Shown: piece by piece, positions 9,451 through 19,588 of the stretch
Numbering within the stretch: position 1 is the first letter of the stretch
How the letters are laid out: each line of letters starts with the position of its first letter
Assembly: GCF_030646845.1 (NCBI RefSeq)
Contig: NZ_JAUSLE010000084.1
Coordinates: forward strand, 1 to 64,000
DNA length: 64,000 bases
Direction of reading: 5' to 3'
From: Rhodoferax sp.
GTDB taxonomy: Bacteria; Pseudomonadota; Gammaproteobacteria; Burkholderiales; Burkholderiaceae_C
Program-made: the position numbers and the translations under genes
Notes under the pieces: model-generated
The model's database searches: none
What the model was told of the DNA's origin: nothing
The model's input: the letters and a program-made list of their open reading frames with translations, nothing else

Positions 9451-10095
9451 TCAACCCTTCTTGGCGCTGGCGTTGGCCTTGTTGCGGTCCACCAGGGTGG
9501 TGATCAAGCCATTGAGGCCCTTGGCATTGATTTCCTGGGCAAACTGGCTGCGGTAGGTTTCAACCAGCCACACACCCAACACGTTCAGGTTATAGATTTT
9601 CCAGCCGGCGCCCTCACCAGGCGTTTTTTCCAGCTTGTAATCCAGTTGAATGGGGTCGCCCCTTCCTTTGACCTCGGTACGAACCACCACTTCTTTGTCT
9701 TCTGCAGCCGCACGCAAGGGCTTGACGACAATGACCTGATCACTGACCTGCGTCAGCGCGCCCGCATAGGTACGCACCAGCAATATCTTGAACTCGTCCT
9801 GCAAGCGTTTCTTCTGCTCCGGTGTAGCTTGCCGCCAGGCCGGTCCGACCGCGGATGCCGTCATGCGCGGGAAATTGACGTTTGGCATGATCTTGTTGTC
9901 CACCAGCACAACAATCTGCGACACATCCCCACTCTGGATGGTCTTGTCCGCCTTGATGCTGTCCAGCACGTCTGTCGACAAGCGTTTGATCAGGACATCT
10001 GGCGCTTCATCTGCGGCACTCACTGGCAGGGCCAGCAGGCTTGATGCGCTCAAAGCAAGCCCGACAAAAAGGTGACTCAATAAACGACGATTCAT
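9451..10095 (-). CDS. mlaC: Periplasmic phospholipid-binding protein MlaC
   Basis: Shuttles phospholipids between the outer-membrane MlaA complex and the inner-membrane MlaFEDB complex. The 214-residue product starts with a clear signal peptide (RRLLSHLFVGLALSASSLL, cleavage near PVSAADEAP). It has the family features FPRMTASAVGPAWRQATPEQ and QLDYKLEKTPGEGAGWKIYNL, with VETYRSQF near the end. It overlaps mlaA by four bases. Confident by both motif and neighbourhood. Confidence 0.96.
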   Translation of the reverse strand: MNRRLLSHLFVGLALSASSLLALPVSAADEAPDVLIKRLSTDVLDSIKADKTIQSGDVSQIVVLVDNKIMPNVNFPRMTASAVGPAWRQATPEQKKRLQDEFKILLVRTYAGALTQVSDQVIVVKPLRAAAEDKEVVVRTEVKGRGDPIQLDYKLEKTPGEGAGWKIYNLNVLGVWLVETYRSQFAQEINAKGLNGLITTLVDRNKANASAKKG

Positions 10096-10925
10096 GGCTT
10101 TGCCCTCTCTTCTCCGGAAACTCCGGAATTGTTTAACGTTTCAGCCCGTGGTCGGGCCAGATCCTGTTGCGACGGCACAGCATCCAGACTCTCTTCCTCT
10201 GGCGGGTTGCCATCGAAAATCGAACTGCGGCGGCTCTGAAGAAAGGCATCGCGCGTGAACGAGTATTTGTCCAGCGCAGCCTCCTCCAGCAGGCCGGTGA
10301 CTCTGAGCAAACCGGCCCGGTTGTCAACGACTCTCACCGCTTTCGCGGTGTTGCGGGTCGGAACGTGCTCGATGTTGGAGACAATATCGCCCATCATGTC
10401 AACAGGCAGAGCCACGGTGTCGCGCAAGGTCGAAGGCCCAAGCAAGGGAAGCACGAGATAAGGGCCCGGCGCAACGCCCCAATAACCCAGCGTGTGCCCG
10501 AAATCCTTGGTGTGTTTGTCGATGTTCATCTCGCTCGCCACGTCAAGAATGCCGCCCAGGCCGAGGAATGTATTGACGCCAAAACGAACCAGACTTTCTG
10601 CTGCCGCTTGCCCCTTCAACTGCAAGGCATTGTTCACAAACGACCAAGCATCTTCCAGATTGCCAAAAAAATTGCCGACGCCCCGGCGCACCGGCCCCGG
10701 CAGGACGTCCCGATACGCCGTGGCAACGGGCTTGAGGACTGCCTTGTCGAGCGCATCGTTGAACCGATAAACCCCACGATTGAACGGTTCAAGCGGGTCG
10801 CCCGGATTGGCGTTAGGCCCGGTTGCACAGCCACCCAGCAGGAAAAAAACCAGCAGCGCGCCGATCCACCGGACGCCACCGGCGCCCGAACCACCCATGC
10901 GGTACATACTCAGATTGACCATCAT
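10092..10925 (-). CDS. mlaA: Outer-membrane lipoprotein MlaA (VacJ)
   Basis: Removes mislocalised phospholipids from the outer leaflet of the outer membrane. The lipobox LLGGCATG lies near residue 33 after a hydrophobic stretch. Family motifs follow: DPLEPFNRGVYRFNDALD, then FGHTLGYWGVAPGPYLVLPLLGPS (split here as FGHTLGYWGVAPGP and YLVLPLLGPSTLRD). The C-terminus beyond about residue 225 is variable and polar. In E. coli mlaA is unlinked to mlaFEDCB; here it sits inside the operon between mlaD and mlaC, as in other betaproteobacteria I know. Confidence 0.96.
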   Translation of the reverse strand: MMVNLSMYRMGGSGAGGVRWIGALLVFFLLGGCATGPNANPGDPLEPFNRGVYRFNDALDKAVLKPVATAYRDVLPGPVRRGVGNFFGNLEDAWSFVNNALQLKGQAAAESLVRFGVNTFLGLGGILDVASEMNIDKHTKDFGHTLGYWGVAPGPYLVLPLLGPSTLRDTVALPVDMMGDIVSNIEHVPTRNTAKAVRVVDNRAGLLRVTGLLEEAALDKYSFTRDAFLQSRRSSIFDGNPPEEESLDAVPSQQDLARPRAETLNNSGVSGEERAKP

Positions 10926-11410
10926 TTCTTGGCCTTGCTCCCATTGGCAGAGGCCGAGTCGGCGGTCTTGCTGTACAGGAACTGACCAATCAGGTTCTCC
11001 AGCACCACGGCCGATTGGGTACTGGAAATGGTATCGCCCGCCACCAGTACCTTTTCATCAGCACCGGCCTCAAGCCCCAGATACTGCTCACCCAGCATGC
11101 CGCTGGTCAATATCTTCAGGGAACTATCCTTGGGAAACACATAGCGGCTCTCCATGGCCAGAGTGACCTGAGCCTGAAAGGACTTGTCATCAAAGACGAT
11201 CCGCTCTACCCGCCCCACCACCACACCCGCACTTCGCACTGCGGCCTTGGGCTTGAGCCCGCCAACATTGTCGAATTTGGCGTTGATTCGATAGGTCGGC
11301 TGGAAATTCAGGTTCAGCAAATTGGCTGACTGCAGGGCCAGGAACAGGATGGCCAGCGCACCAATCAGTACAAAAATGCCAACCCACACATCATTCTTCG
11401 AGCGTTGCAC
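10922..11410 (-). CDS. mlaD: MCE-domain lipid transport protein MlaD
   Basis: Inner-membrane-anchored MCE protein that forms the hexameric lipid-binding ring of MlaFEDB. One N-terminal membrane segment (VWVGIFVLIGALAILFLAL) is followed by the MCE domain with FDNVGGLKPKAAVRSAGVVV and LTSGMLGEQYLGLEAG. The longest ORF begins at a TTG (11425) overlapping the mlaE stop. The GTG at 11410 is preferred because VQRSKNDVWVG is the family N-terminus and a GAGGGAG site lies about six bases upstream. That gives 162 residues. Confidence 0.95.
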   Translation of the reverse strand: MQRSKNDVWVGIFVLIGALAILFLALQSANLLNLNFQPTYRINAKFDNVGGLKPKAAVRSAGVVVGRVERIVFDDKSFQAQVTLAMESRYVFPKDSSLKILTSGMLGEQYLGLEAGADEKVLVAGDTISSTQSAVVLENLIGQFLYSKTADSASANGSKAKK

Positions 11411-11421
11411 AACACTCTCCC

Positions 11422-12204
11422 TCAAATAGTAAACATCATGGCAGTCAGGATGAAATCCAGACCAAGAACCGACAGGGACGCGACCACCACGGTACGGGTG
11501 GTCGCGCTGGCCACGCCTTCAGGCGTGGGTTGGGCTTCAAAGCCCTGCAACAGCGCGACAAAGGTCACGGTAAAACCAAAGACGATGCTTTTGATGATGC
11601 CGTTACCGACGTCTTGCCAAACGTCGACGCCACCCTGGATTTGACTCCAGAACGAACCCGCATCAACGCCAATCATGAGCACGCCCACCACCCAGCCGCC
11701 AATGATGCCCATGGCACTGAAGACAGCTGCCAGCACGGGCATCGTGATGACGCCGGCCCAAAACCGGGGCGCCAGAATTCGTTTCACCGGGTCGACCGCC
11801 ATCATTTCCATGACGCTGATCTGCTCGCCCGCCTTCATGAGGCCGATCTCAGCCGTCAGGGAGGTTCCCGCCCGACCGGCAAACAACAGGGCGGTCACCA
11901 CCGGCCCCAGTTCCCTGACCAGCGTGAGCGTCACCAGCAGGCCCAATGACTCGGATGCGCCAAAGCGCTGCAAAGTGTAGTACCCCTGCAAGCCAAAGAC
12001 AAAGCCGACGAATAAGCCGGACACCCCGATGATGACCAGTGAGTAGTTGCCCAAAAAATGAATCTGGTCGCGGATCAGGCCGAAACGTTTCAAGCTGCCA
12101 CCCAGCGACGCCAGCAGACGAATGAAAAGACGGGCACCCTGCCCCAGATCGGCCAATTGACGGCGAGCGGCAAACCCGACATCGCCTGGTTTGTACCAGC
12201 TCAT
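11422..12204 (-). CDS. mlaE: Lipid-transport ABC permease MlaE
   Basis: Permease of the MlaFEDB transporter, 260 residues with five or six membrane segments. MlaE signatures are FVGFVFGLQGYYTLQRFGAS, LVTLTLVRELGPVVTALLFA and the following RAGTSLTAEIGLMKAGEQI. Start MSWYKPGDVGFA overlaps the mlaF stop by four bases. All residues of the conserved EQI-ALEVM-like coupling region appear as EQISVMEMMAVDPV. It works with MlaF and MlaD in the inner membrane. Confidence 0.97.
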   Translation of the reverse strand: MSWYKPGDVGFAARRQLADLGQGARLFIRLLASLGGSLKRFGLIRDQIHFLGNYSLVIIGVSGLFVGFVFGLQGYYTLQRFGASESLGLLVTLTLVRELGPVVTALLFAGRAGTSLTAEIGLMKAGEQISVMEMMAVDPVKRILAPRFWAGVITMPVLAAVFSAMGIIGGWVVGVLMIGVDAGSFWSQIQGGVDVWQDVGNGIIKSIVFGFTVTFVALLQGFEAQPTPEGVASATTRTVVVASLSVLGLDFILTAMMFTI

Positions 12205-13055
12205 GACCTGGCTCCACTTCTTGAGGGGCGTTGCACCGCGGCGGAGCCCAAACCCAAGTCTTCCTCGAAAGAAGGGCCCGGATAGTGAAACCGCACCGGA
12301 CCGTCGGACAAGGCATTCACGTACTGGTATACCAGCGGGTCGGTACTTTGTCGGACCTGTTCGGGGGTGCCCTGGGTCGCAATTTTTCCATTGGCCAGAA
12401 TGATCACATGATCAGAAATCGCAAACGTCTGCTCCAGCTCATGGGAGACAAAAATGCTGGTCAACCCCATGGAATCATTCAGTTGGCGGATCAGGCGCGC
12501 CGCCGTACCAAGGGAAATCGGATCAAGTCCGGAAAACGGCTCGTCATACATCACCAATTCAGGGTCCAGTGCGATGGCTCGCGCCAATGCAATGCGTCGG
12601 GCCATGCCACCCGACACCTCGCTGGGCATCAAATCGCGAGCCCCACGCAAGCCCACTGCATTCAACTTCATCAGGACGATGTCCCGAATCAGGGCTTCGG
12701 GCAAATCGGTGTGCTCGCGCAGCGGAAACGCCACGTTCTCAAACACCGACAAATCCGCAAACAGCGCGCCAAACTGAAACAGCATGCCCATACGGCGACG
12801 CGCGGCGTAGATCTGGGTCTGGTCCATGGGGGTGACGTCCTGCCCGTCGAACAGCAATTGCCCTGACTGCGCCTTGTTTTGTCCGCCGATCAGCCTCAAA
12901 ATGGTGGTCTTGCCGCCACCAGACGCCCCCATGAGGGCGGTGACCTTGCCACGCGGCACAGACAGCGAAATGTCGTCCAGAATCACCCGCTCACCGTAAC
13001 CAAAGGTCAGGTTGCGGAGTTCGACAAGAGATTCTGCAGTGGATGAAGCGGCCAT
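12201..13055 (-). CDS. mlaF: Lipid-transport ABC ATPase MlaF
   Basis: Cytoplasmic ATPase of the Mla transporter and the first gene of the long minus-strand operon. Walker A MGASGGGKTTILRLIGG, signature EVSGGMARRIALARA and Walker B PELVMYDEPFSGLDP are intact, with the switch His in IFVSHELEQT. At 284 residues it is slightly long; the extra residues are at the C-terminus after about residue 255. The gene is preceded by the gltD terminator (13057-13088), so a promoter for the operon must lie in the short 13056-13154 interval or transcription reads through. Confidence 0.96.
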   Translation of the reverse strand: MAASSTAESLVELRNLTFGYGERVILDDISLSVPRGKVTALMGASGGGKTTILRLIGGQNKAQSGQLLFDGQDVTPMDQTQIYAARRRMGMLFQFGALFADLSVFENVAFPLREHTDLPEALIRDIVLMKLNAVGLRGARDLMPSEVSGGMARRIALARAIALDPELVMYDEPFSGLDPISLGTAARLIRQLNDSMGLTSIFVSHELEQTFAISDHVIILANGKIATQGTPEQVRQSTDPLVYQYVNALSDGPVRFHYPGPSFEEDLGLGSAAVQRPSRSGARS

Positions 13056-13056
13056 A

Positions 13057-13088
13057 TTAAAAGAAAGGCCGGGGTATGCCCGGCCCTT
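13057..13088 (-). terminator. Rho-independent terminator downstream of gltD
   Basis: Read on the minus strand there is a perfect 7-base-pair stem GGCCGGG/CCCGGCC (13067-13073 with 13079-13085) and a 5-base loop, followed by the T-rich run TTTCTTTTAAT. It separates gltBD from the mlaF operon. The T-run ends at the mlaF start region. Confidence 0.85.
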
Positions 13089-13154
13089 GGATCATACGGG
13101 ATTACCCGACCTCAGACTGGCGCAACACACGCAGTAGCCAGCGGGAAGAACATC

Positions 13155-14621
13155 TCAACGGGGCAGATCGCTGAATCCCATCAGAAATTCATCCACCGAG
13201 CGCGCGGCCTGGCGACCTTCGCGGATGGCCCACACCACAAGGCTCTGGCCACGGCGGATATCGCCGGCGGCAAAGACCTTGGGCACGTTGGTGGCATAAC
13301 CACCCGTGAATTCAGTCGTCGCTTTGGCATTCCCGCGGGCATCCTTGTCGATGCCAAATGCCTCCAACACGGTCGCCACAGGGTTCACAAAACCCATGGC
13401 AAGCAGGACCAGGTCAGCCTTGTAGGTCTTCTCGGTGCCGGCAATCTCGACCATCTTGCCATCCTTGAACTCGATGTGCACGGTCTTGAGGCCGGTGACT
13501 TTGCCCTTTTCACCAATGAATTCCTTGGTGGAAATGGCGAACTCGCGCTCACACCCCTCTTCATGGCTGGAGCTGGTGCGCAGCTTGAGCGGCCAATAGG
13601 GCCAGGTCATGGGGCGGTTTTCCTCGACGGGTGGCTGGGGCATCACTTCAAACTGGGTAACACTGGCCGCGCCGTGGCGATTGCTGGTGCCTACGCAGTC
13701 CGAGCCTGTATCGCCACCGCCAATGACGATGACATCCTTGCCGTCGGCACGCAATTGCGCTTTAAGCTTGTCACCAGCATTGACCTTGTTCTGCTGCGGC
13801 AGGAATTCCATGGCGAAATGAATGCCGTCCAGGTCGCGCCCGGGCACCGACAGGTCGCGCGACTGCTCGGCGCCGCCGGTCAGCACGACCGCATCAAAGT
13901 CCTTTTGCAGCTGGGCGGCAGAAATGGTCTCCTTGGCCCAATTGGTGACTTTGGAGCCTTTGGGCAATTCACCCACCAGCACGCCGGTGCGGATCGTGAC
14001 GCCTTCTTGCTGCATCTGCTCGATGCGGCGGTCGATGTGCGACTTTTCCATCTTGAAATCCGGAATGCCATAACGCAGCAAACCGCCCACCCGGTCGTTT
14101 TTCTCGAACAGGGTGACGTCATGGCCGACGCGTGCCAGCTGTTGCGCAGCCGCCATGCCAGCCGGGCCGGAGCCTACTACCGCGACCTTCTTGCCGGTCT
14201 TGTGTTTGGCCGGGCGGGGAGCAACCCAACCCTCCGCCCAGGCACGATCAATGATGGCGTGTTCGATGGACTTGATGCCCACCGCGTCGTCATTCACGTT
14301 CAGCGTGCAAGCCGCCTCACACGGAGCGGGACAGATACGGCCTGTGAACTCGGGGAAATTGTTGGTGCTGTGCAGCACCTCAATGGCGTTTTTCCAGTCG
14401 CCGCGGTACACGAGGTCGTTGAAGTCGGGAATGATGTTATTGACCGGGCAGCCGTTGTTGCAGAACGGTGTGCCGCAGTCCATGCAGCGCGCTGCCTGCA
14501 CCTTAGCCTGGGCCTCGTCCAGGCCGACGACAAACTCTTTGTAATTCTTCAGGCGCGCCGGGACGGGCTTGTAGCCCTCCTCGATGCGCTCAAACTCCAT
14601 GAAGCCAGTGACTTTTCCCAT
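13155..14621 (-). CDS. gltD: Glutamate synthase small subunit GltD
   Basis: Beta subunit of NADPH-dependent glutamate synthase; supplies electrons from NADPH through FAD to GltB. The N-terminal Cys clusters that bind 4Fe-4S centres are visible ([19 protein letters not shown] and [12 protein letters not shown]). The FAD site is [20 protein letters not shown] and the NADPH site is [15 protein letters not shown]. The length of 488 residues is normal. It follows gltB by 34 bases and ends at a strong terminator. Works in ammonia assimilation with glutamine synthetase. Confidence 0.98.
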   Translation of the reverse strand: MGKVTGFMEFERIEEGYKPVPARLKNYKEFVVGLDEAQAKVQAARCMDCGTPFCNNGCPVNNIIPDFNDLVYRGDWKNAIEVLHSTNNFPEFTGRICPAPCEAACTLNVNDDAVGIKSIEHAIIDRAWAEGWVAPRPAKHKTGKKVAVVGSGPAGMAAAQQLARVGHDVTLFEKNDRVGGLLRYGIPDFKMEKSHIDRRIEQMQQEGVTIRTGVLVGELPKGSKVTNWAKETISAAQLQKDFDAVVLTGGAEQSRDLSVPGRDLDGIHFAMEFLPQQNKVNAGDKLKAQLRADGKDVIVIGGGDTGSDCVGTSNRHGAASVTQFEVMPQPPVEENRPMTWPYWPLKLRTSSSHEEGCEREFAISTKEFIGEKGKVTGLKTVHIEFKDGKMVEIAGTEKTYKADLVLLAMGFVNPVATVLEAFGIDKDARGNAKATTEFTGGYATNVPKVFAAGDIRRGQSLVVWAIREGRQAARSVDEFLMGFSDLPR

Positions 14622-14655
14622 GATTCCTGTCCTTATACGCTGATGCCGCCCCGCC

Positions 14656-17600
14656 CTATTTGGCTGGAGTCACTTCTTTTTTTGTAGCTGCTTGTGCACG
14701 ACTGGTGAGGGCTAGCGCCTCTTTTGGCAAAACCCCTCGTCCACGTGCATGAATTTCGCCCAGGGCGCGCTTGTACTCCAGCGGGAAGACCTTGACGAAC
14801 TTCAGGCGGGAAACATCCCAGGTGTCGAGCAATTCACGGGCCCGCTTGCTGCCGGTCCAGCGGTTGTGGTCTTCGAGCAACTTGCGCAGCTGCGCTTCGT
14901 CACTTTGACCCCGATGCCATATGGCTTTGTCGACACTGGCCTCCTGCTCCGCCGTTGTCAACACCTTGTCCATGGAAACCATGGCGGTGTTGCAACGCTT
15001 GGAGAATTGGCCGTCTTCGTCATACACATAAGCCACGCCGCCACTCATGCCGGCGGCAAAGTTGCGGCCAGTCTTGCCCAGTACCGCCACCGTGCCGCCG
15101 GTCATGTACTCGCAACCGTGGTCGCCGGTACCTTCCACCACCGTGGTGGCGCCAGACAGACGCACGGCAAAACGCTCGCCGCCCACACCGCTGAAGAAGG
15201 CCTCACCACTGGTGGCGCCAAACATCACGGTATTACCCACGATGGTGTTGCGCACGGCGTCGCCCCGGAAGTCGATGCTGGGGCGCACCACAATGCGGCC
15301 ACCCGACAGGCCCTTGCCGGTGTAGTCGTTGGCGTCGCCAATCAGGTACATGGTGATGCCCCTGGCCAGGAAGGCGCCAAATGACTGGCCACCCGTGCCT
15401 TCGAGCTGGATGCGGATGCTGTCGTCCGGCAAGCCTTCGGGGTGCACCTTGGTCACCGCGCCGGAGAGCATGGCACCCACCGAGCGGTTGACGTTGCGGG
15501 CAACCTCCATGAACTGCACTCTTTCGCCCTTGTCGATGGCTGCGCGGCTCTTCGCGATCAGCACGTTGTCCAGGGCTTTTTCCAGGCCATGGTCTTGCGT
15601 CAGCGTCTGGAAGCGCGGCACGTCGGCCGGCACCGGCGCCATGGCAAACAGGCGACTGAAGTCCAGACCGCTGGCTTTCCAGTGGGCGATGCCCTGGCGG
15701 GTGTCCAGCAGGTCGGCTCGGCCAATCATGTCGTCGAACTTGGCGATGCCCAGTTGCGCCATGATCTGACGCACTTCTTCGGCAATAAAGAAGAAGTAAT
15801 TCACCACATGCTCAGGCTTGCCAGAGAACTTCTTGCGCAAGGCCGGGTCTTGCGTGGCCACACCAACCGGGCAGGTGTTGAGGTGGCACTTACGCATCAT
15901 GATGCAGCCTTCCACCACCAGCGGCGCAGTGGCGAATCCGAATTCGTCAGCGCCCAGCAGCGCGCCAATGACAACGTCGCGACCGGTCTTCATCTGGCCG
16001 TCGGCCTGCACGCGAATGCGGCTGCGCAGACGGTTGAGCACCAGCGTTTGCTGGGTTTCAGCGAGACCGATTTCCCAGGGGCTGCCCGCGTGCTTGATGG
16101 ACGACCAGGGCGACGCGCCCGTGCCGCCGTCGTGACCGGCGATCACCACATGGTCGCTCTTGCACTTGGCGACGCCCGCCGCGATGGTGCCGACGCCAAT
16201 TTCCGACACCAGCTTGACGCTGATGCTGGAATGCGGTGCGACGTTTTTCAGGTCGTGAATCAGCTGCGCCAGGTCTTCAATCGAGTAGATGTCGTGGTGC
16301 GGCGGCGGCGAGATCAGACCCACACCCGGCACGGAATGGCGCAAGCGGCCGATATATTCGGACACCTTGCCACCAGGCAGCTGGCCGCCCTCACCGGGCT
16401 TGGCGCCCTGGGCCATCTTGATCTGGATCTGGTCGGCACTGGTCAGGTACTCGGCCGTCACACCAAAGCGGCCCGACGCCACCTGCTTGATGCGTGAACG
16501 CAAGCTGTCGCCCGCGTTCATGGCGATGTCAACCTCCACCACATCTTTGCCAATGATGTCGGCCATGGTCTGACCTTGCTTGATCGGGATGCCTTTGAGT
16601 TCGTTGCGGTAACGCGCAGGGTCTTCCCCGCCCTCGCCGGTGTTGCTCTTGCCGCCAATGCGGTTCATGGCAATGGCGAGCGTGGCGTGGGCCTCGGTGG
16701 AAATCGAGCCCAGCGACATGGCACCGGTGGCAAAGCGCTTGACAATTTCCTTGGCGCTTTCCACTTCGTCAATCGGAATGGCTTTGGCCGGGTCAATCTT
16801 GAATTCGAACAAACCGCGCAGTGTCATATGACGCTTGCTCTGGTCATTGATAAGCTGGGCGTACTCTTTGTAGGTATTCCAGTTGTTGGAACGGGTGGAG
16901 TGCTGCAGCTTGGCAATCGCATCCGGGCTCCACATGTGCTCTTCGCCACGGGCGCGCCAGGCGTACTCGCCACCGGCATCCAGCATGGATTCCAGAATGG
17001 GGTCGTCGCTGAAGGCGGCCTTATGCATGCGGATGGCTTCTTCGGCAATCTCGAAGACGCCAATGCCTTCGACGCGGCTGGGGGTGCCGGTGAAATACTT
17101 GGCGATGGTCTCGGAATTCAGGCCAATCGCCTCGAACAACTGGGCACCACAGTAGCTCATGTAGGTCGACACGCCCATCTTGGACATGATCTTGGACAGC
17201 CCCTTGCCGATGGCCTTGACGTAGTTGTAGATCGCCTTGTCAGCACTCAGGTCGCCCGGCAACTCCTTGTGCATGGCAGCCAACGTTTCCATGGCCAGGT
17301 AGGGGTGCACGGCTTCCGCGCCGTAACCGGCCAGCACGCCGAAGTGATGCACTTCACGCGCGGTGCCGGTCTCGACCACCAGACCGGCGGTGGTACGCAA
17401 GCCGGCTATCACCAGGTGCTGGTGAATGGCACTCAGGGCCAGCAGCGCTGGAATCGCCACCTGGCTGGCGCTGACGCCGCGGTCACTGATGATGAGAATA
17501 TTCTTGCCGCCCTTGATGGCATCCACCGCTTCGGCGCACAGCGAGGCCAGCTTGGCCTCCACACCCTCGTGGCCCCAAACCAATGGATAAGTAATGTCGA

Positions 17601-19407
17601 GCGTGTAGCTGCGGAACTTGCCTTGCGTGTGTTTTTCGATGTCGCGCAGCTTGGCCATGTCGGCAAAATCGAGCACCGGCTGGCTCACTTCGAGGCGCAT
17701 CGGCGGGTTGACCTGGTTGATGTCCAGCAGGTTGGGCTTGGGGCCGATGAAGGACACCAGACTCATCACGATCGCCTCGCGGATCGGGTCGATCGGCGGA
17801 TTCGTCACTTGCGCAAACAACTGCTTGAAGTAGTTGTACAGCGGCTTGTTTTTGTCACTCAAGACAGCCAGCGGACTGTCGTTGCCCATGGAGCCAATGG
17901 CTTCTTCGCCCGCGGTGGCCATAGGGGCGATGAGGAACTTGAGGTCTTCCTGCGTGAACCCAAACGCCTGCTGGCGATCCAGCAAACTCACCACGCTCTC
18001 GGATGCGCTGGCGGGCTCACCGCCGCCCACCACATCGTCCAGGCGGATGCGCAGGTTTTCAATCCACTGCTTGTAGGGCTTGCTGTTGGCAAGGCTGGAC
18101 TTGAGCTCTTCGTCGTCGATCATGCGACCCTGTTCCAGGTCAATCAGGAACATCTTGCCAGGCTGCAGGCGCCATTTGCGCACTATCTTGTTTTCGGGCA
18201 CGGGCAGCACGCCCGACTCGGACGCCATGATGACGAGGTCGTCATCGGTGATGCAGTAGCGCGATGGTCGCAGGCCATTGCGGTCCAGCGTGGCGCCTAT
18301 CTGGCGGCCGTCGGTGAACACGATGGAGGCTGGGCCATCCCAGGGCTCCAGCATGGCGGCGTGGTACTCATAGAAGGCCTTGCGGCGCTCGTCCATCGTG
18401 GTGTGCTGCTCCCAGGGCTCGGGAATCATCATCATGACGGCCTGGCTGATCGGGTAGCCGGCCATGGTCAGCAGTTCCAGGCAGTTGTCAAACGTGGCGG
18501 TGTCGGATTGGCCGGCAAAACTGATCGGATAGAGCTTCTGCAGGTCGGCGCCGAGCACCGGGGAAGACATCACACCTTCGCGCGCCTTCATCCAGTTGTA
18601 GTTGCCCTTGACGGTGTTGATCTCGCCGTTGTGCGCCACGTAGCGGTACGGATGCGCCAGCGGCCATTCGGGGAAAGTGTTGGTGGAGAATCGCTGGTGC
18701 ACCAGACCCAGGGCGGACACGCAGCGCACGTCTGCGAGGTCCTTGAAATACACACCCACCTGATCGGCCAGCAGCAGTCCCTTGTAGACCACGGTGCGAC
18801 TCGACATGCTGGGCACGTAATACTCTTTGCTGTGCGTCAGCTTGAGTGCCTGGATGTGGGCGCTGCAGGTCTTGCGGATCACATAGAGCTTGCGCTCCAG
18901 GGCATCCTGCACGATGACATCGTTGCCACGGCCAATGAAAACCTGGCGCAGGATCGGTTCCTTTTCGCGAACGGTGGGCGACATCGGCATATCCCGGTTG
19001 ACCGGCACATCGCGCCAGCCCAGCAGCACCTGGCCCTCGGCCTTGATGGCGCGCTCCATCTCCTGTTCGCAGGCCAGCCTTGAGGCGTGCTCCTTGGGCA
19101 GGAAGACCATGCCGACACCGTATTCACCAGGAGGCGGCAGCGTCACACCCTGCGCCGCCATTTCTTCGCGGTACAGCGCATCGGGCAGTTGGATCAGAAT
19201 TCCGGCGCCGTCGCCCATCAGCTTGTCGGCCCCTACGGCACCGCGATGGTCCAGGTTTTCGAGAATCTTCAGGGCATTCTTGACGATGTCGTGGGACTTG
19301 AGACCCTTGATATGCGCCACAAAGCCCACGCCGCAAGCATCATGCTCGTTCTCGGTGGAATACAAACCGTTGTTCTGAAGATGTTGGATTTCGGCAGCCG
19401 TCGTCAT
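14656..19407 (-). CDS. gltB: Glutamate synthase large subunit GltB
   Basis: Alpha subunit of NADPH-glutamate synthase, 1583 residues. Class II glutaminase domain: Cys25 in EHDACGVGF is expected to become the mature N-terminus. A central domain follows, then the FMN/glutamate synthase domain with the 3Fe-4S cysteines in [19 protein letters not shown], and a C-terminal GXGXG beta-helix. It makes glutamate from glutamine and 2-oxoglutarate. The last roughly 20 residues ([15 protein letters not shown]) are encoded by a type I repeat (14675-14721), so the C-terminal tail looks acquired. Gene order gltB-gltD is the usual one. Confidence 0.98.
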   Translation of the reverse strand: MTTAAEIQHLQNNGLYSTENEHDACGVGFVAHIKGLKSHDIVKNALKILENLDHRGAVGADKLMGDGAGILIQLPDALYREEMAAQGVTLPPPGEYGVGMVFLPKEHASRLACEQEMERAIKAEGQVLLGWRDVPVNRDMPMSPTVREKEPILRQVFIGRGNDVIVQDALERKLYVIRKTCSAHIQALKLTHSKEYYVPSMSSRTVVYKGLLLADQVGVYFKDLADVRCVSALGLVHQRFSTNTFPEWPLAHPYRYVAHNGEINTVKGNYNWMKAREGVMSSPVLGADLQKLYPISFAGQSDTATFDNCLELLTMAGYPISQAVMMMIPEPWEQHTTMDERRKAFYEYHAAMLEPWDGPASIVFTDGRQIGATLDRNGLRPSRYCITDDDLVIMASESGVLPVPENKIVRKWRLQPGKMFLIDLEQGRMIDDEELKSSLANSKPYKQWIENLRIRLDDVVGGGEPASASESVVSLLDRQQAFGFTQEDLKFLIAPMATAGEEAIGSMGNDSPLAVLSDKNKPLYNYFKQLFAQVTNPPIDPIREAIVMSLVSFIGPKPNLLDINQVNPPMRLEVSQPVLDFADMAKLRDIEKHTQGKFRSYTLDITYPLVWGHEGVEAKLASLCAEAVDAIKGGKNILIISDRGVSASQVAIPALLALSAIHQHLVIAGLRTTAGLVVETGTAREVHHFGVLAGYGAEAVHPYLAMETLAAMHKELPGDLSADKAIYNYVKAIGKGLSKIMSKMGVSTYMSYCGAQLFEAIGLNSETIAKYFTGTPSRVEGIGVFEIAEEAIRMHKAAFSDDPILESMLDAGGEYAWRARGEEHMWSPDAIAKLQHSTRSNNWNTYKEYAQLINDQSKRHMTLRGLFEFKIDPAKAIPIDEVESAKEIVKRFATGAMSLGSISTEAHATLAIAMNRIGGKSNTGEGGEDPARYRNELKGIPIKQGQTMADIIGKDVVEVDIAMNAGDSLRSRIKQVASGRFGVTAEYLTSADQIQIKMAQGAKPGEGGQLPGGKVSEYIGRLRHSVPGVGLISPPPHHDIYSIEDLAQLIHDLKNVAPHSSISVKLVSEIGVGTIAAGVAKCKSDHVVIAGHDGGTGASPWSSIKHAGSPWEIGLAETQQTLVLNRLRSRIRVQADGQMKTGRDVVIGALLGADEFGFATAPLVVEGCIMMRKCHLNTCPVGVATQDPALRKKFSGKPEHVVNYFFFIAEEVRQIMAQLGIAKFDDMIGRADLLDTRQGIAHWKASGLDFSRLFAMAPVPADVPRFQTLTQDHGLEKALDNVLIAKSRAAIDKGERVQFMEVARNVNRSVGAMLSGAVTKVHPEGLPDDSIRIQLEGTGGQSFGAFLARGITMYLIGDANDYTGKGLSGGRIVVRPSIDFRGDAVRNTIVGNTVMFGATSGEAFFSGVGGERFAVRLSGATTVVEGTGDHGCEYMTGGTVAVLGKTGRNFAAGMSGGVAYVYDEDGQFSKRCNTAMVSMDKVLTTAEQEASVDKAIWHRGQSDEAQLRKLLEDHNRWTGSKRARELLDTWDVSRLKFVKVFPLEYKRALGEIHARGRGVLPKEALALTSRAQAATKKEVTPAK
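14675..14721 (+). repeat. Type I interspersed repeat, copy C (gltB 3' end)
   Basis: Landmarks ttttttttgtagctgcttg and gtgagggctagcgcctc. It lies entirely inside the gltB reading frame, just before the stop, and is translated as part of the tail. The left half-palindrome is shortened relative to copies E and F. Confidence 0.75.
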
Positions 19408-19472
19408 GGCGCTCTCCTAAAAATTGCACTGGGATGCGAAGAATACTGCAATGCAACAAAAGTGCCAAGCGG

Positions 19473-19499
19473 AATAATTGGGGTCAGATTCCAATTATT
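19473..19499. repeat. REP-like stem-loop next to the RAYT gene
   Basis: Perfect 9-base inverted repeat: AATAATTGG (19473-19481), 9-base loop ggtcagatt, CCAATTATT (19491-19499). The ggggtcagattcc core is a motif I recognise from sequences flanking REP-associated tyrosine transposase genes. It lies in the gltB promoter region, between the transposase gene's 3' end and the gltB start. Confidence 0.7.
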
Positions 19500-19538
19500 T
19501 TACGATTGAAGCCATCTATTTTTAATCGGGGACACATC

Positions 19539-19581
19539 GATATTGATAGCGTATAAGCCAATATGCATGAGGGATAGAGGC
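19539..19581 (+). repeat. Possible degenerate type I repeat, copy G
   Basis: The right-hand part reads tgatagcgtataagcc followed by atgcatgagggatagaggc. This resembles the taatagct...ccatgagggctagagcc half of copy F with several substitutions and one or two indels. It lies just beyond the stop codon of the transposase gene. Weak evidence; listed because its position mirrors the other gene-end copies. Confidence 0.35.
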
Positions 19582-19588
19582 AAATTTC

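Noticed and set aside
16576..19083. An 835-codon open frame on the plus strand antisense to gltB
   Set aside because: It lies entirely over the well-supported gltB gene. Its His- and Gly-rich protein has no recognisable domain and is what high-GC third positions produce on the opposite strand.
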